64,000 bases of DNA from Pholiota molesta (lineage: Eukaryota; Basidiomycota; Agaricomycetes; Agaricales; Strophariaceae): the NCBI GenBank assembly GCA_014925825.1, contig JACGCK010000005.1, positions 806,001-870,000 on the forward strand, written 5' to 3'. Under the pieces are notes generated by a model. It was given only the letters and a program-made list of their open reading frames with translations. It made no database searches and was not told the origin of the DNA. Position 1 is the first letter of the stretch; every line of letters begins with the position of its first letter. The position numbers and the translations under genes were made by a program. Below are positions 1 to 11,426 of the stretch, piece after piece.

Positions 1-549
1 GAATCGTCCCTCTTCCAGACGACGATGAACGGGAGAATGGTGACGATTCTGACGATTCTGATAAGAAAAGCAAGATGAGCTTCTCTTATTGGGGCGCAGA
101 TAAAGTTACGGTTCAAAAACCCGTTTTGAAAGGACGAGCGCCTGTTGTTACAAGGCGCGGCGGCGGCGTTGCATCGTACGGCCGCGAATCGTCCGCCAAT
201 GCTAAATTGGCACGCGACTTGTCTCAGACGGTTCCTCAAATACCCGCCCGTCAGCCGTCGTCTGCAGAGCGTGACGCCGACTCCTCGTCGCCCGCCGCTC
301 CTAGAGGAGGGCCCAAATTATGCAAGAGCGACTATTACCCGACCCGCTTGGGACACAAGCACGCGGTCCCCTATACCCCCTGCTACGAAACGCCCACGAA
401 ATACCTCGGCAGCAAGTCCTTCGACGCGAACGCCGAATACCAACGGTGCTAAAAGCCCTGTGGCATCACCCGCGCCATCAGAAGACTCTGGCGTGGGCCT
501 GTACCGCCAGATGCTTGCTAACGACCCCTCCCTCAATAATAGTGCTTGA
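1..549 (+). CDS. 3' end of an unidentified gene, cut by the window edge
   Basis: I do not recognise this protein. Reading begins in frame at base 3. A stretch rich in Asp, Ser and Lys leads to the motif FSYWGADKVTV. The reading then crosses an intron at about 176-227 (52 nt, donor gtacgg, branch gctaaat, acceptor ctcag) into another frame that ends at the TGA at 547-549. The two overlapping open frames in this stretch are therefore best read as two exons of one gene. The C-terminal 110 residues are low-complexity, rich in Ser, Thr, Pro and Arg, and close with the more ordered GVGLYRQMLANDPSL. This looks like the disordered tail of a larger regulatory protein. The join is inferred from frame continuity only. 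Confidence 0.5.
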
Positions 550-896
550 AGAGCTCGAATTTAAGCGCCTCCCACTCTCCGTGTTTTGTTTTGCTCTCAC
601 TTTTCCAATATATCCTAATACACTATTCCCCGTCATTATTCCCATTGTTATTTCGTCGTCTTTCATTCACGTCCTGTTGTTCACGATCATGCCCAGATTC
701 TTCCGCGTTGCCGTTACCCCTCCTTATTGTTCTCTCAACAGAAAACTCTGCGAATTGAATAGGATCTGCTTTTTCAACTTCATCGACTCAATATTTACTA
801 CAACGCATTCTTTCCATTTATTTACGACACTTCCAACTAGATTCCAAATATTGTATCAACATCACACTCTTTTGTTCTTTTTCCAGGATTCTTTAA
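550..896. other. convergent 3' intergenic region
   Basis: This AT-rich stretch lies between the stop of the partial gene on the left and the stop of asparagine synthetase on the other strand. It presumably holds both 3' untranslated regions. I see no conserved reading frame or repeat in it. Confidence 0.5.
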
Positions 897-3186
897 TTAA
901 TCTGTCCCGTATGCTGCGTTGTGGATGCTGACACTGCGGCCACTAGGATCGGCTGCGCAACCCCAATCACCACGAGGTATCCACCTACATTTATGGTTGG
1001 TTCATTGTCACCAGAGAGAGGAGAGTGGACAATAGAAACTCACCTAACAGCCGTCTTCGCTGCGGTTTCTGAGGGGAATAGGCCTAATATTACAATTTAC
1101 TTAGTGATCAATGAAAACAAATTAACTTGAAAGGATTGATTACCATCAAAGATGTCACGGATAAGGTAGGCCTCCTTAGTGTCTGGCACGTCGAAAGACC
1201 ACCTCTCTGCTCGCTTTGCAAAGTCTTCGTCGGACACGACTTCGGCCGCATGTGCTTTCATTCTAGTTGCTAGTGAGTAATTAATTCTTATGTCTACCTC
1301 AGTCGAACTCACCCGTCAATCCAAGAGTAACCGACGCCGTCAGAGAACTGTTCCTTCTGACGCCATAGAATTGAGCGGGGAAGGTAAGGCTGTAAAATTC
1401 GCATTAGGTCACAGTGAAAAAGATGAAGATCAAAAGTGCGAACCTTTCCGCCAGGCGCACAATCGAATGCTTTCCTCAGGATATACTTCTCCATCTTAGG
1501 GCAGCCGTCCTGGTCGACCTCTTGAGCGGCACCTTTTGAAAATGTCTTTTCCTTGGGATCGATGTTCATGGAGACTTCAAGGAAGGCCTTGTCAAGGAAA
1601 GGAACACGAGCCTCGAGACCCCAAGCCATGGTCGACCTAAGAAAATGGTTTAGAAACGCGAAACGCGGAAACAGATGAAATTCACTGACTTATTAGCACG
1701 CAAGCAATCAGAAGTATGGAGGTTCTTGACGCGACGAACAGTCTCTTGGTGGAACGATGTGGGGTCTGGGGCGGCATGGAAGTAAAGATAACCTAGAAAT
1801 CATTGCAACGATGATTAGAACCTCACCGTCATATTGTTAATAAAAAAATAACGATAACATACCACCAAAGACCTCATCACTTCCTTCGCCACTTAGCACC
1901 ATCTTCACACCCATAGCCTTGATCTTTCGGCTAAGGAGGTACATGGGAGTGCTCGCGCGGACTGTAGTGACATCGTAGGTTTCGAGATGGTAGATGACCT
2001 CAGGAATAGCGTCCAGGCCTTCCTGGACAGTGAAGACGTATTCGTGATGGACGGTTCCAAGGTAGTGTGCCGCCTTCCTAGCAGCGAGGAGATCCGGTGA
2101 GTTTTCAAGACCGATTGAAAATGAATGTAGCTGGGGCCATGCAGCCAGGGTAGCTAGATTACAATTTAGCTTCAGGGTTCAGATAGTCGATAAAAATCAT
2201 CTTCTTGCCTTCTTCGTTGATCAGGTGGCTCGTTGGCGTCGAAGGGCCACTGGTAGCTTCCTGTAATTTTTTCTTGCGTAGTTCGTATTGCGCTTGTGAC
2301 ACCTTCTCCGTTTCCCGGGCGGCAATAGCAGCGATCAAGCTGCTGTCCAAACCACCGCTAAGCAGGACACCGTAGGGCACCTCGGACATCAGGCGTTTGC
2401 GGACAGCAGCCTCGAGGGTTTCGCGAATGAGTGTCAAATCGGCAGGTGATGTGGGTATCGTGGCGTTGGGTCCTTCGAGGTCACCGTTCCACCATGTTGG
2501 GTTGAAGTAACGTGTCGTTGTGTTATCTTTGCTGTCATATACGTGTCCAGGGGGGAACGAGATAATTTTATCGCACTCGTCCACTAAAGCCTTCAGTTCG
2601 GAGGAGAAAAAGACGGCGCCTGGTCGCTTAGAGCTCCAGCCTTGGTATAAGGTAGTGATTCCGATGGGGTCGCGTGCCGCGATAACGCGCGTAGGAGAAA
2701 CGGATTCATCAAGAAGGACGAAGGAGAACATGCCGTCCAGCAAGTTGCATAGTTCTTTATCGTATTTGCGATACTATGTAAATCAATAAATGAAGACAAG
2801 GAAAGCAATCAAAGGACATACCAGTGGGATAATAACCTCGCAATCAGAATGAGTCTTGAACTTGACATCGGGTCCTACGGTCTCTCGGAGGGCAATATGG
2901 TTATAGATTTCGCCGTTAACAGCAAGAATGACCTTGCCGTCCTCGCTCACGAGGGGCTGGGCACCGGTATCTGGGAAGAAAATAAATGACAAGGTACAAC
3001 AGAAAGTTGCATTTACGGACCAACACCGACGATTGCCAGCCGTTCGTGAACCAAGACGGATTCTTGACCGACATAACATCCAGACCAGTCAGGACCGCGA
3101 TGGCGCTGCTTTTTCGAGCACGCAATGAAGCGCACTCTGTCGTTGCCAGGCTTTTCAAGTCCATGTACAGCGAAGATTCCGCACAT
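897..3186 (-). CDS. asparagine synthetase (glutamine-hydrolysing)
   Basis: This enzyme makes asparagine from aspartate, glutamine and ATP in the cytosol. The protein starts MCGIFAVHG, so Cys2 is the glutaminase nucleophile once Met1 is removed. The class II amidotransferase motif NGEIYNH follows. The synthetase half carries the pyrophosphatase-type P-loop SGGLDSS, the motif [12 protein letters not shown] and RVPFLDK. The C terminus is rebuilt across two introns near 1080-1145 and 960-1040, giving [19 protein letters not shown] and then the stop at 897. Short introns are clear at 2971-3020 and 2774-2821, with several more downstream. Total length of roughly 580 residues fits the fungal ASN family. 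The gene converges with the partial gene on the left. All catalytic motifs I looked for are intact. Confidence 0.95.
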
Positions 3187-3696
3187 GTTGGAGTATGACG
3201 GAGGGGAGAAGGAGTAAGTGTGAATGTAGTGTAAGTTTTTCCAGTGTTATGTGCTGCTGAACATGACTCGCGCGATAAGATTACGATCGGCCGGAAATCG
3301 CCAAGGCCAAGGGTCGGCCGTCCTATAAGAATGCCAGCATACTACTTAATATCATTCCAGAATCGAGAGCCTTGAAGTGGACATAGAAAGGTACAGATAG
3401 CCGCCACCTAACACAAACTCATATGTATTTTTTTCCAAATATAAAGTTGTCTCATGACGGTAAGTAGCAAGTGTCTCTAAATCAAGCAACTGCAGCTCGG
3501 AATATCTTTGAAGATCTTCGGAATCCGGAATTGGAGGTTGTAATCCACTATCCATCCAATAGGCTGTAAGCCTATACTGTACCAATACTGTACATACATC
3601 TTTGAAGAATCTTAGAATACATGGTATACAAAAGAGAAAGGCCTTTTGAGAAGAAAAAACGTTGACGAAACGAGATAAGAACAAGGAAAACAAGGT
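3187..3696. other. intergenic region upstream of asparagine synthetase
   Basis: This holds the promoter side of asparagine synthetase and the 3' flank of the DUF6699 gene, both on the minus strand. Small open frames here show no recognisable domain. I see no tandem repeat. Confidence 0.4.
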
Positions 3697-4716
3697 TCAT
3701 GCCACATTGAACCTGAAGACATTTGGATCCGAAGTTCTTGCGATCCCTTTGAACCATCTGTGTCCGTTGAGGAAATCTATTCTTTTCACCCCTTGCAGCG
3801 CCACCGATTGTTCCATGGGGCCCATCGACCTGCATCTTGCAGTATATGCTTTGGATGCCGTGTACACCTGCGCAGGCGGTAGCGATGCCCAATATGTCTG
3901 CGAAACGCACATATGTAGTGCGTTATATATTGCAGATAGGATATCTCCGACTTTGAGCGGCGGTGCCACGGCAGAGTAACTGTTGCTTGGATTCCAGCTG
4001 AGATCGACGGGCCAAGAGGGGAGGAGGTCATTCAACATTTTGATGTTATAAATTGGGGGATGAGTAGCGGTTTGACCAAGCTCTTCGCTTGTCAAGAGTA
4101 TAGTTTGATTATTTCCAACCATGCGCATGGGTGCAAAATAGGGTGCCATGAGATCGAAGACAATATCTCCCCGAGGGTTATGACCATCTAGATAAGGGTG
4201 TAGAGCGACTTGGGGTATCGAAGGAAGTTGTGAGTATGGGCTATACGGTGTTCCAGGACCAGGGCCACCAGGGCCAGGAGATACCCAATAGCCGTTGTTG
4301 ATGTTCACGACCTGAGGCTGGTCGAAATACCCAGCGTCTGATCGACTCCGCTTGCGCTGAGGTCTGCGGGGGTTGAGCCATGCGGTATTCTGTACATTAG
4401 CAGGGACCATGCCTCCCGTCCAAGACGTTGTGCGGGGTCTCCTGTACGGATCGAGGTAGTCGTCGTCGTCATCGAACGCTGAATCAGAGGGGAAAGGAAC
4501 AGTCGGCACAAACGGCGAGGGTTGTGGAGAGGCCATCATGACGGTAGGTTCAGTTGGCGGTAGAGGTGCATTGGGACTGAAGGGCGAAGCATTGAGTGTC
4601 ATCGGTGGAACGAACGGTGAGTTTTGTTGGTTATAGTAGGGAGCCAGGTATGGGCTGTTGCGATAGGCGACTCTGGGGGTATACACGTATGGTTCAGACA
4701 TGGTGGGAGGAAGCAA
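3697..4716 (-). CDS. DUF6699 domain protein
   Basis: This is an uninterrupted frame of up to 339 residues with no known biochemical role. The N-terminal 160 residues are disordered: Pro/Tyr/Asn/Ser-rich, with an acidic run FDDDDDYLD and a basic KRSRSD patch that might be a nuclear localisation signal. The C-terminal half has the pattern I associate with DUF6699, abundant in agaricomycetes: HPYLDG, then WPVDLSW, then LKVGDILSAIYNAL, then a region around YTARCRS, ending NGHRWFKGIAR. A second Met five residues in (MSEPYVY, near 4701) is an equally good start and avoids an unusual leader. The lack of introns is uncommon for this window. The family call rests on pattern memory, not a search. Confidence 0.75.
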   Translation of the reverse strand: MLPPTMSEPYVYTPRVAYRNSPYLAPYYNQQNSPFVPPMTLNASPFSPNAPLPPTEPTVMMASPQPSPFVPTVPFPSDSAFDDDDDYLDPYRRPRTTSWTGGMVPANVQNTAWLNPRRPQRKRSRSDAGYFDQPQVVNINNGYWVSPGPGGPGPGTPYSPYSQLPSIPQVALHPYLDGHNPRGDIVFDLMAPYFAPMRMVGNNQTILLTSEELGQTATHPPIYNIKMLNDLLPSWPVDLSWNPSNSYSAVAPPLKVGDILSAIYNALHMCVSQTYWASLPPAQVYTASKAYTARCRSMGPMEQSVALQGVKRIDFLNGHRWFKGIARTSDPNVFRFNVA

Positions 4717-5146
4717 GGAGCAAGCGCCTGGGGAGGGGTATATTTAAGGAAGCGTCAGGCTGACTCGTCGGCCGTTTTTGCACCAGCGCTCCTGCGGGGT
4801 TGGAAATCCTACCCAAGTGAATGGCGGCTGCTCAGAGTACGGATGTAGACTTTCGAGCAGATCCTTATAACCTAGTGTCAAATACAAGGGTGGGCCGCGA
4901 GTTCCAGGTGCAGACAACTGTTACAATGAGATGGTGGGCAAGTCGTAACAAAAGTAAGCGAGAGAACGAGCAGCGCCGAAATGGGAATGGGCGTCAAATC
5001 CAGAAATAGACCAGGTCCTTAATCAGACATTCCCACGGACCACGTTCGAGTGATGGCCTGATCCAGTGACGACTCACACCTCCCCAACTGCGGACAGCTT
5101 GGCCATTGACCAGCCGTCACAGAAGCCCTCACAGACACTACCGGAC
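4717..5146. other. divergent promoter region, DUF6699 gene and syntaxin
   Basis: This lies between the starts of the minus-strand DUF6699 gene and the plus-strand syntaxin, so both promoters must lie here. A TATA-like tatttaa occurs near 4741-4747, just upstream of the DUF6699 start. The small open frames here look random. Confidence 0.4.
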
Positions 5147-6469
5147 ATGGCCTACAGGGATCGACTTGCAGCCTCTAGGGTACGCGCATGTCGTAACTAT
5201 CCAATGTTTTCTCACCGTTTTCTAGGCGCAACGTGGCGGCCAAAATATCGAGCTATCAAACATTCCCCAGCAATCGAATTTGCCCAGTCCAGCCAATGCA
5301 GATGGAGCGAATGGAAACATATCAGATATATCGGCGTTTCTGGCGGAGGTGCGGCTCATTCGGACATACAAATTATATTCGTTTGTTAAAGCAAATTATA
5401 GGATACATCTATTCAGCAAGGCATCCAGCAAATGAGAGACAATGTTGCACAAATTTCTGCTCTTCGCCTACGATCTTTGGGAGCATTTGGCGATGCCACT
5501 GAGAATGAAACGAATAGGATTGATGTTCTCACTACCGAAACACGGACTTTGATGCAGAGCCTAAAGGCACGCATACAACGACTAGAAACCGCCCCAATAA
5601 AGGGTGATGTCACGCTGCGTAATGGTCGAGTAGGTTTGCATACAGTAAACGCGCTCTTGATTCTGACATATGTTTTCAGATCAGCGTACTGCGCGCCAAA
5701 TTCCTGGAAGCTATTCAAGACTATCAGAGGGAGGAACAGGAAGGACGAGCAAAGTCGAAAGCAAGGGTGGAAAGGCAGTTAAAAATTGGTACGCTCACTG
5801 ATCAATGAAGTTATTTCTCAAGTTTCACCTCTTCTGTAGTCAAGCCAGATGCAACCCCGGATGAGGTTGCGGCAGCTGTGAGCGGAGGTGGTCAGCAAAT
5901 ATTTGCTCAAGCAGTCTGTATCTTTGTTCCCGTTTAAATTGTAAATTTTGCTGATATCATCTAGCTGACTACATCTACCCGCTATGGGGAATCACGGGCG
6001 GCATATAGGGAAGTGCAGGAGCGTCAGCAAGATATACTCAAAGTCGAATCAACCTTGGCAGAGTTGGCGCAACTATTTTCGGATGTGCGTCCACTTTTTT
6101 TCTTTTTTCGTCTGTAATCTCCTTTTCATATCATGCGGTCTTAGATGGCCACACTTGTGGAGGAACAAGACGCTGTAATTAAGAATATTGAAGCCACAGC
6201 CGTGGATGTATCCAAGGACACTGAACAGGCGTAAGGTCTGAATATTTGTGCATGTATATCTCTGACACAGTGCATTTTCTCTTTAGCCTGAAGAGCACTG
6301 ATCAAGCAGTCATTCATGGTATGATATCCTTTCCTATCGTCAGGTTGTTGCTGATCATTTATTCTCAGCTCGTGCTTACCGCAAAAAGCGATGGATATGC
6401 TTTTTCATATTCCTCATTGTGATAGCCATTCTGGCTATTGTTTTGGGCATTGTATTTGGAAAGAAGTGA
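5147..6469 (+). CDS. syntaxin-family t-SNARE (Sso/syntaxin-1 type)
   Basis: This is a Qa-SNARE that drives vesicle fusion, most likely at the plasma membrane. At least seven short introns separate the exons. Read together they give a short N-terminal peptide, a helical region (MRDNVAQISALRLRSL onward) matching the Habc three-helix domain, and a SNARE motif containing LFSDMATLVEEQ, in which the Gln is the expected zero-layer residue. The end is a single hydrophobic anchor, CFFIFLIVIAILAIVLGIVF, followed by Lys-Lys and the stop at 6467-6469. Such tail-anchored topology is diagnostic for syntaxins. Family members are about 280-320 residues, which fits. The first exon is only 11 codons, and the start MAYRDRLAAS is chosen because it splices cleanly at gtacgc. 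Confidence 0.9.
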
Positions 6470-6883
6470 TGGTCTCACTCTAGGATGACCCTGGCAAGGA
6501 TACCAAGGAACCTGGAAGAACTTGAACGATTCCGATTCTTCATAACTTTTGAATTTTCTATCACAGACGCCATATTTACCCCTAATGACTTTCATGATAT
6601 GTCAAGGCCGGATGTTATATTTATACTTACATAGAAATTTCGTATGTAATACTTTCTGTACTTTATAGTTAAGTAGTTGCTACTTGCGAGATGTTGGTCT
6701 TTTCCGCGTTGTATCTTTTCTTCAAGCTGTGACGCACTACCAATCTAAAATTACGATGCGTGACTTAAGTATGTGACCGCACATTAAACGCGTCGCGTTG
6801 ATCGCGTTTATCTGTTTGCCACCACCTTCACTGCTCGAGCGGGTCGTCAAAAGTCACATCCAGCATTCTTGATCGCTTGAAAT
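6470..6883. other. syntaxin 3' region and PRI2 promoter
   Basis: This is 3' flank of syntaxin followed by the promoter of the primase gene. It holds one MluI-box-like site at 6788-6793, annotated separately. No other gene is seen. Confidence 0.5.
6788..6793. promoter_or_regulatory. MluI cell-cycle-box-like ACGCGT upstream of PRI2
   Basis: A perfect ACGCGT lies about 90 bp before the primase start codon, with CGCG repeats just downstream. In yeasts this hexamer binds MBF (Mbp1-Swi6) and drives G1/S expression of DNA replication genes, including primase. Use in this fungus is inferred from position and gene function. Confidence 0.5.
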
Positions 6884-8716
6884 ATGTACAAAAGCAGAAG
6901 TGGCGCGTCCACGTCAAATGATACCTCTGGAATCCCCCAAGTCACAAACCATGGAGTCTTCGCATACCCCCACAGATTGAATTTGTGCGTTTCACAACTT
7001 GTTCATTCTTTTACCATCATGAATTAGGCCTTGTTGCTAGCTATGATACACCTCCACTATTTGATGTCACTGTCGAAGAGTTCGAAACCTGCGCCCTCGA
7101 TCGGCTTCGCGTATTGGCCGAAATTGAATCTTCTGCAGCTCGTAACCGGACATGGGAGGAACTCAAGAAAGTGACGACTTCCCAATGCGACAAATACCTT
7201 CCGTTATACCCCACACTCAGGAAGTCTGAAGACCTGGATGTGCAAAGGCGAAGGGACCACCTTGGCCACTTCGTCTTGAGACTCGCTTTTTGTCGCTCGT
7301 ACGTCTTCACTGGCTATCCCGAAACTGTAGACCATACTCAAATTGAAATAGCGAGGATCTTCGACAGAGATTTGTCAAGGCCGAAACAACCCTGTTCAAG
7401 ATACGATATGAAAGTGATATCAATAGCGAACGAGAAGACTTTTTGAATTCTCGAGATTTCAATTGGATCCCAGTGCGTCTGCTTGTGATTAAGATTGACT
7501 AATCTTTGCTGAACTTGTGCTAGGTGGACGCAGCTGAACAAAAACTCCACGCTAACGAGCTTGGCTCAAACTATTTTGGAACTAAAACAGAAGCCGAACG
7601 AGCGTCTGAGAAATACTACAAGGTATTGCAATCGCCTCGTTGTACATTCGCGTCTAACTCACAAAATCTATTACAGGTGAAATGGACGCGCGTTCCTGAC
7701 CTTGTGGAAAAGCGCAAAGTTTTCTTGAAGAAGGGATGGGCTTACGTTCCCAGTCGTGAACAATCGAGTATTGTCTTCCATGAATTCGAAGAGCATCTCC
7801 GAAGAGCCTTAGAGGTATGTGGATAAGTCATATATTTGAGGAGGTTTGGTTAACCTTTCTGTGATTAAAGATGACAGCAAGACTCCTACCTCGTCTGGAT
7901 GAAGACACTCGTTTGGTGCCGATTCTCGATAACCTCTCGAAAGGGTTCTTGGCTGGTATTTCATCGGAGTGGACAACCGCATCAGACGCGGGTAATACTG
8001 AAGCTATTAAAGCGGAACAAGTGGATGGTCTGGCCAAGAAACACTTCCCCCTATGTATGAGGACGCTGCACGAAAGTTTGCAACGAGATAACCACCTTAA
8101 ACATTTTGGTCGTCTACAATATGGATTGTTCTTGAAGGTACGGTGACTGTATTTCTCAGTATAATGAACTGGGCTAATGTTACCACAGGTGCTGGGTCTT
8201 TCCATCGAAGAAGCTATCGTGTTTTGGCGAAAATCATTCAGTCGCATGACGGACGACAAGTTCAATAAGGAATACAAGTACAATATTCGACATTCATATG
8301 GATTAGAAGGCAAAAGAGCGAACTATGCTGCCAAAAGGTACTTATCCTCATTTAGATCGCATTCTTCTCTGATCCTAATTCCCTGAAACAGTTGCATGCA
8401 AATCTTGATTCCCGGTCCTTCTGATCATGGATGCCCTTACCGGAACTATTCACCAGAAAACCTGCAGACAGCCCTACTATCAGCCTATTCAGCCCAGGGA
8501 CTCCGTGCTTCAGATTTACCCGAGATCATGGGTCTGGTGAAAACCAATCACTTTCATGTGGCTTGTACTCGCGTCTTCGAGTTGACACATTCGGCATATG
8601 GAATCAGTAAAGGTCAAGGACTCGGAGACAGTGAGAGCGTCACTCATCCCAATGAATATGCCGCCAGAAGTATGGAATTAGCGAAAGCAAAAGAGGACGC
8701 GATGGTTGTGGAATAA
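6884..8716 (+). CDS. PRI2: DNA primase large subunit
   Basis: This is the regulatory subunit of the primase that starts RNA primers for DNA polymerase alpha in the nucleus. The start ATG at 6884 opens a short first exon ending RLNF, spliced at about 6983-7039 to YDTPPLFDVTVEEFE, a block characteristic of PRI2. Further introns lie near 7297-7350, 7471-7523, 7624-7677, 7816-7870, 8139-8189 and 8338-8392. The C-terminal iron-sulphur domain is readable, with four separated cysteines in the contexts FPLCM, SCMQI, GCPYRN and VACTRVFE. This is the expected Cys spacing for the 4Fe-4S cluster needed for initiation. Total length of about 500 residues is normal. It lies just downstream of syntaxin on the same strand. 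Confidence 0.93.
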
Positions 8717-8998
8717 GGGATGCTGATTTGATTCTCTGTGTTTGTTGAGCTATCTGGTGTATTTGCTTGTAATTTTATCCGCTTTCCTTGCTGTCAATGT
8801 TGTACCTGTATCGATATTTTCAAATAAGTATCAGTAAATCACTTGTACATTGAGGAAGCGTGTGTCAAGGCTGGCAATCAACTGGCAATTGGCCGGTTAC
8901 TTTAGGTGGGGTCGTGTGACAGCCATGATGTGGTGACACTGGGTGGTGACTAGAATAGCACCCTGCTTGCTCTTTACTCGACCACGTCCACCGCCTCC

Positions 8999-9838
8999 AT
9001 GAGCCAACGAAAATCCATAAAGAAAGCTGAAGCTGAAGCTGAGCAAAAAGCTGATGCCCTTCACCAGTATCAAGACACTGAAGGGCATTTCTCGTTGGTC
9101 AGGTGGGCAAATTTCTTGACCTCCTCTTCGCCACAGGACTTCATAATCGAAGCCATTTCTTTGACAAATTTAGGAATTTTCGTCTCGCTGACCTCGTTAC
9201 GATTATGAATGGTGTATGCGGGTCGTTCTCGATCTTCTCATCAGCACGTTATCTCTTGACGAACGACCCCGACTACCTCTGGACAGCGATGATTTTCCCG
9301 TTGGCAGGGCTTATGTTCGATTTCATGGACGGGAAGGTGGCGAGGTGGAGAAAATCAAGCAGTATGCTGGGTCAGGAGCTGGATAGTTTGGCAGACTTGG
9401 TACGTCTTTAATTTTTTGTATGTCTTCATTTCATTTTAATCTCTCTCCAAGATCTCTTTCGGAGTAGCCCCTGCACTACTGGCATTTGTTGTTGGACTCA
9501 GAACTTATCTGGACACTGTCGTTCTAACTGGATTTATATGCTGCGGTCTCGCTCGTCTCGCGCGTTTCAATGCTACAGTTGCATTAATACCCAAAGGCAA
9601 TGGAGGCAAAGCCAAATATTTTGAAGGCCTTCCTATTCCTTCTTCTCTCGGATTGGTCGCTGTCCTCTCGTATTGGGCGAAGCAAGGTTGGATTGAAGGG
9701 CAGCAAGGTCTTCCATGGGGTACTACTACCCTTTGGGGTGAAGCAGGCGGTCGCGGAGAGGTGCACTATGTCAGTTTGGTGTTTGGCTGCTGGGCCGCAG
9801 CTATGGTCAGCAAGACTCTTCGGGTTCCCAAGATTTAG
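8999..9838 (+). CDS. CDP-diacylglycerol-serine O-phosphatidyltransferase (phosphatidylserine synthase)
   Basis: This enzyme makes phosphatidylserine from CDP-diacylglycerol and serine in the ER membrane. Three exons are seen. A hydrophilic Lys/Glu/Ala-rich N terminus is spliced near 9102-9169 to NFRLADLVTIMNGVCG. The full CDP-alcohol phosphotransferase signature is present across the second intron (about 9400-9451): DG-x2-AR-x8-G-x3-D-x3-D, read as DGKVARW ... LGQELDSLAD. Several hydrophobic segments follow (AMIFPLAGLMF, FGVAPALLAFVVGL, VLTGFICCGLA). The motif ARFNATVALIPKG and the ending VSKTLRVPKI match fungal CHO1-type synthases. About 240 residues, slightly shorter than yeast Cho1 because the N-terminal tail is short. 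Confidence 0.9.
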
Positions 9839-10023
9839 CCACATAATATACGTACAAGATCACAGACACGCAGTATTGCAAGGACATCTAATTTAGCCAA
9901 TACCTAGATTTCATGTACAGTTTTTCAATCCAGTACACCACCATTCATCGGTTTGCATCGGTCCGTCGGATGGCCCAGGGGCCAGTACTTTACCTTTTCG
10001 GGATGTTAGCAGTCACATCACGG

Positions 10024-10029
10024 ACGCGT
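10024..10029. promoter_or_regulatory. MluI-box-like ACGCGT upstream of NSE1
   Basis: ACGCGT sits inside the octamer GACGCGTC about 36 bp before the NSE1 ATG, followed by further CGCG-rich bases. It resembles the G1/S box seen before PRI2. Function is inferred. Confidence 0.4.
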
Positions 10030-10064
10030 CTCGCGCGACTCGCGTCTTTTTCATTGCAACAGCC

Positions 10065-11348
10065 ATGGTCTCCCCAGCCGATGTCGAACGACTCTTCCTA
10101 CAGGCAGTTTTGTCACGAGCAGTTGTATCTTCGGACCTCGCGCATGTTCTTTGGGCGAAAAGTATAGACGCAGTAAACGGTATGTGGAGCAATCCTTTGT
10201 CTTCTTCGTGTCCAATTGTCATTAAGCACTTCCGCAGCCTCCTCTAATGGCGCGTTGAAAATTCAACATTCGAATGATAAACAATCTTGGGACGACTTTG
10301 TGTCCAAAATTAATCGTTCTCTTGACAAGTTGGAACTTGAGTTTCGTGCTCTTCACGATGAGCTAACGGGGAAAGAGATGTACGCAATCGTGAGTCTGCT
10401 CCCTCTCATGACATCCTTGAGCACCGTATTCTTATAAAATCTTAGGCGAATAGGAAGGGTGATGAAATTGCACAGATGGCTACGGATTATACCCCTATAG
10501 AAATCGCATTTTTCAAAGCAATTGTGAGATTTTCCAATGAATGTATGTGTTGCTTGAACTGACATTTTATGGACACGAAGGTCGAACGGATCATGTTAGC
10601 CCCACATGAATCATATTCTATATCATCCATGGCCGCACTGCGCGAACCCACTTCAGCCAAACTTAACATAACTAAATCACAAGCCGAAATTATACTTGGA
10701 AGCTTCGTTGCGAAAGGATGGTTGCTGAAGAGCAAGTAAGTTAATTGTACTAATTTTATGTACATCCAATTGACTTGTAGAACAGGAAAGGGCGTTACTC
10801 TTTATCAACGCGCTCCATTTTGGAGCTCCTTCCATATCTCAAATCAACATACCCAGAAGAAATCATCGAATGTACTATTTGCTTGGAGGTAAGACCTTTA
10901 CCGTGCACTTTCACTCTATTCTGTGTTAAGATTTCTTTCTGCTTTTTAGATAATGACTCGTGGAGTAGGTTGTTTTACTCCCAATTGCAAGACCCGAATG
11001 CACTTCCATTGCTTCAACACATTCCGTCGAAGGCATAACGCATGTCCTTCATGCAGCAAAGACTGGCCACGCGATACCAAAGACAAGCAATTTGTTCCTG
11101 TAGGAGAGGATGCTGCCAGAGAAGGTGATGAACGCGTCAGGCGCGCAAGGTCGGACGATGCTGAAGAAAGTGACGACGAGGATGAAGAAGAGCCACCCAC
11201 ACAAGATACTCTGCCGAAAAAGTCGCAGAGAGACAAGAAGCCCGTCAAATCTGAAAATACTATGGACGTTGACGAGGATGAAGACGAGGATGCTCGACCC
11301 ACTCAAACCCAAGGAACCCAAAGGAACCGCCGAAGTACAAGACATTAA
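10065..11348 (+). CDS. NSE1: SMC5/6 complex subunit NSE1 (RING-type E3 ligase)
   Basis: NSE1 is the RING-bearing component of the SMC5/6 complex that acts in DNA repair and replication-fork stability. Exons joined across short introns give an N-terminal winged-helix region (VERLFLQAVLSR, then DDFVSKINRSLDKLE, then ITKSQAEIILGSFVAKGWL). A variant RING follows: CTIC, then C-x4-C, MHFHC and CPSC, matching the NH-RING of NSE1. The tail after the RING is long and acidic (EESDDEDEEEPP, DVDEDEDEDA) and probably disordered. This acidic extension is common in basidiomycete orthologues but absent from yeast. The length is about 360 residues. The start at 10065 (MVSPADVERL) directly precedes the conserved helix, which supports it. 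Confidence 0.88.
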
Positions 11349-11426
11349 TTGATGATGTGTGTGTGATGATATAAGCTCTACATACAATGCAGCCTGATGG
11401 CAAATATTATTATATGTTCTAATACT

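Noticed and set aside
145..549. Separate plus-strand gene of 134 codons overlapping another open frame
   Set aside because: Both frames join cleanly across an intron at 176-227, so they are exons of one partial gene.
11110..11352. Alternative plus-strand gene inside NSE1
   Set aside because: It is a shifted reading of the acidic NSE1 tail.
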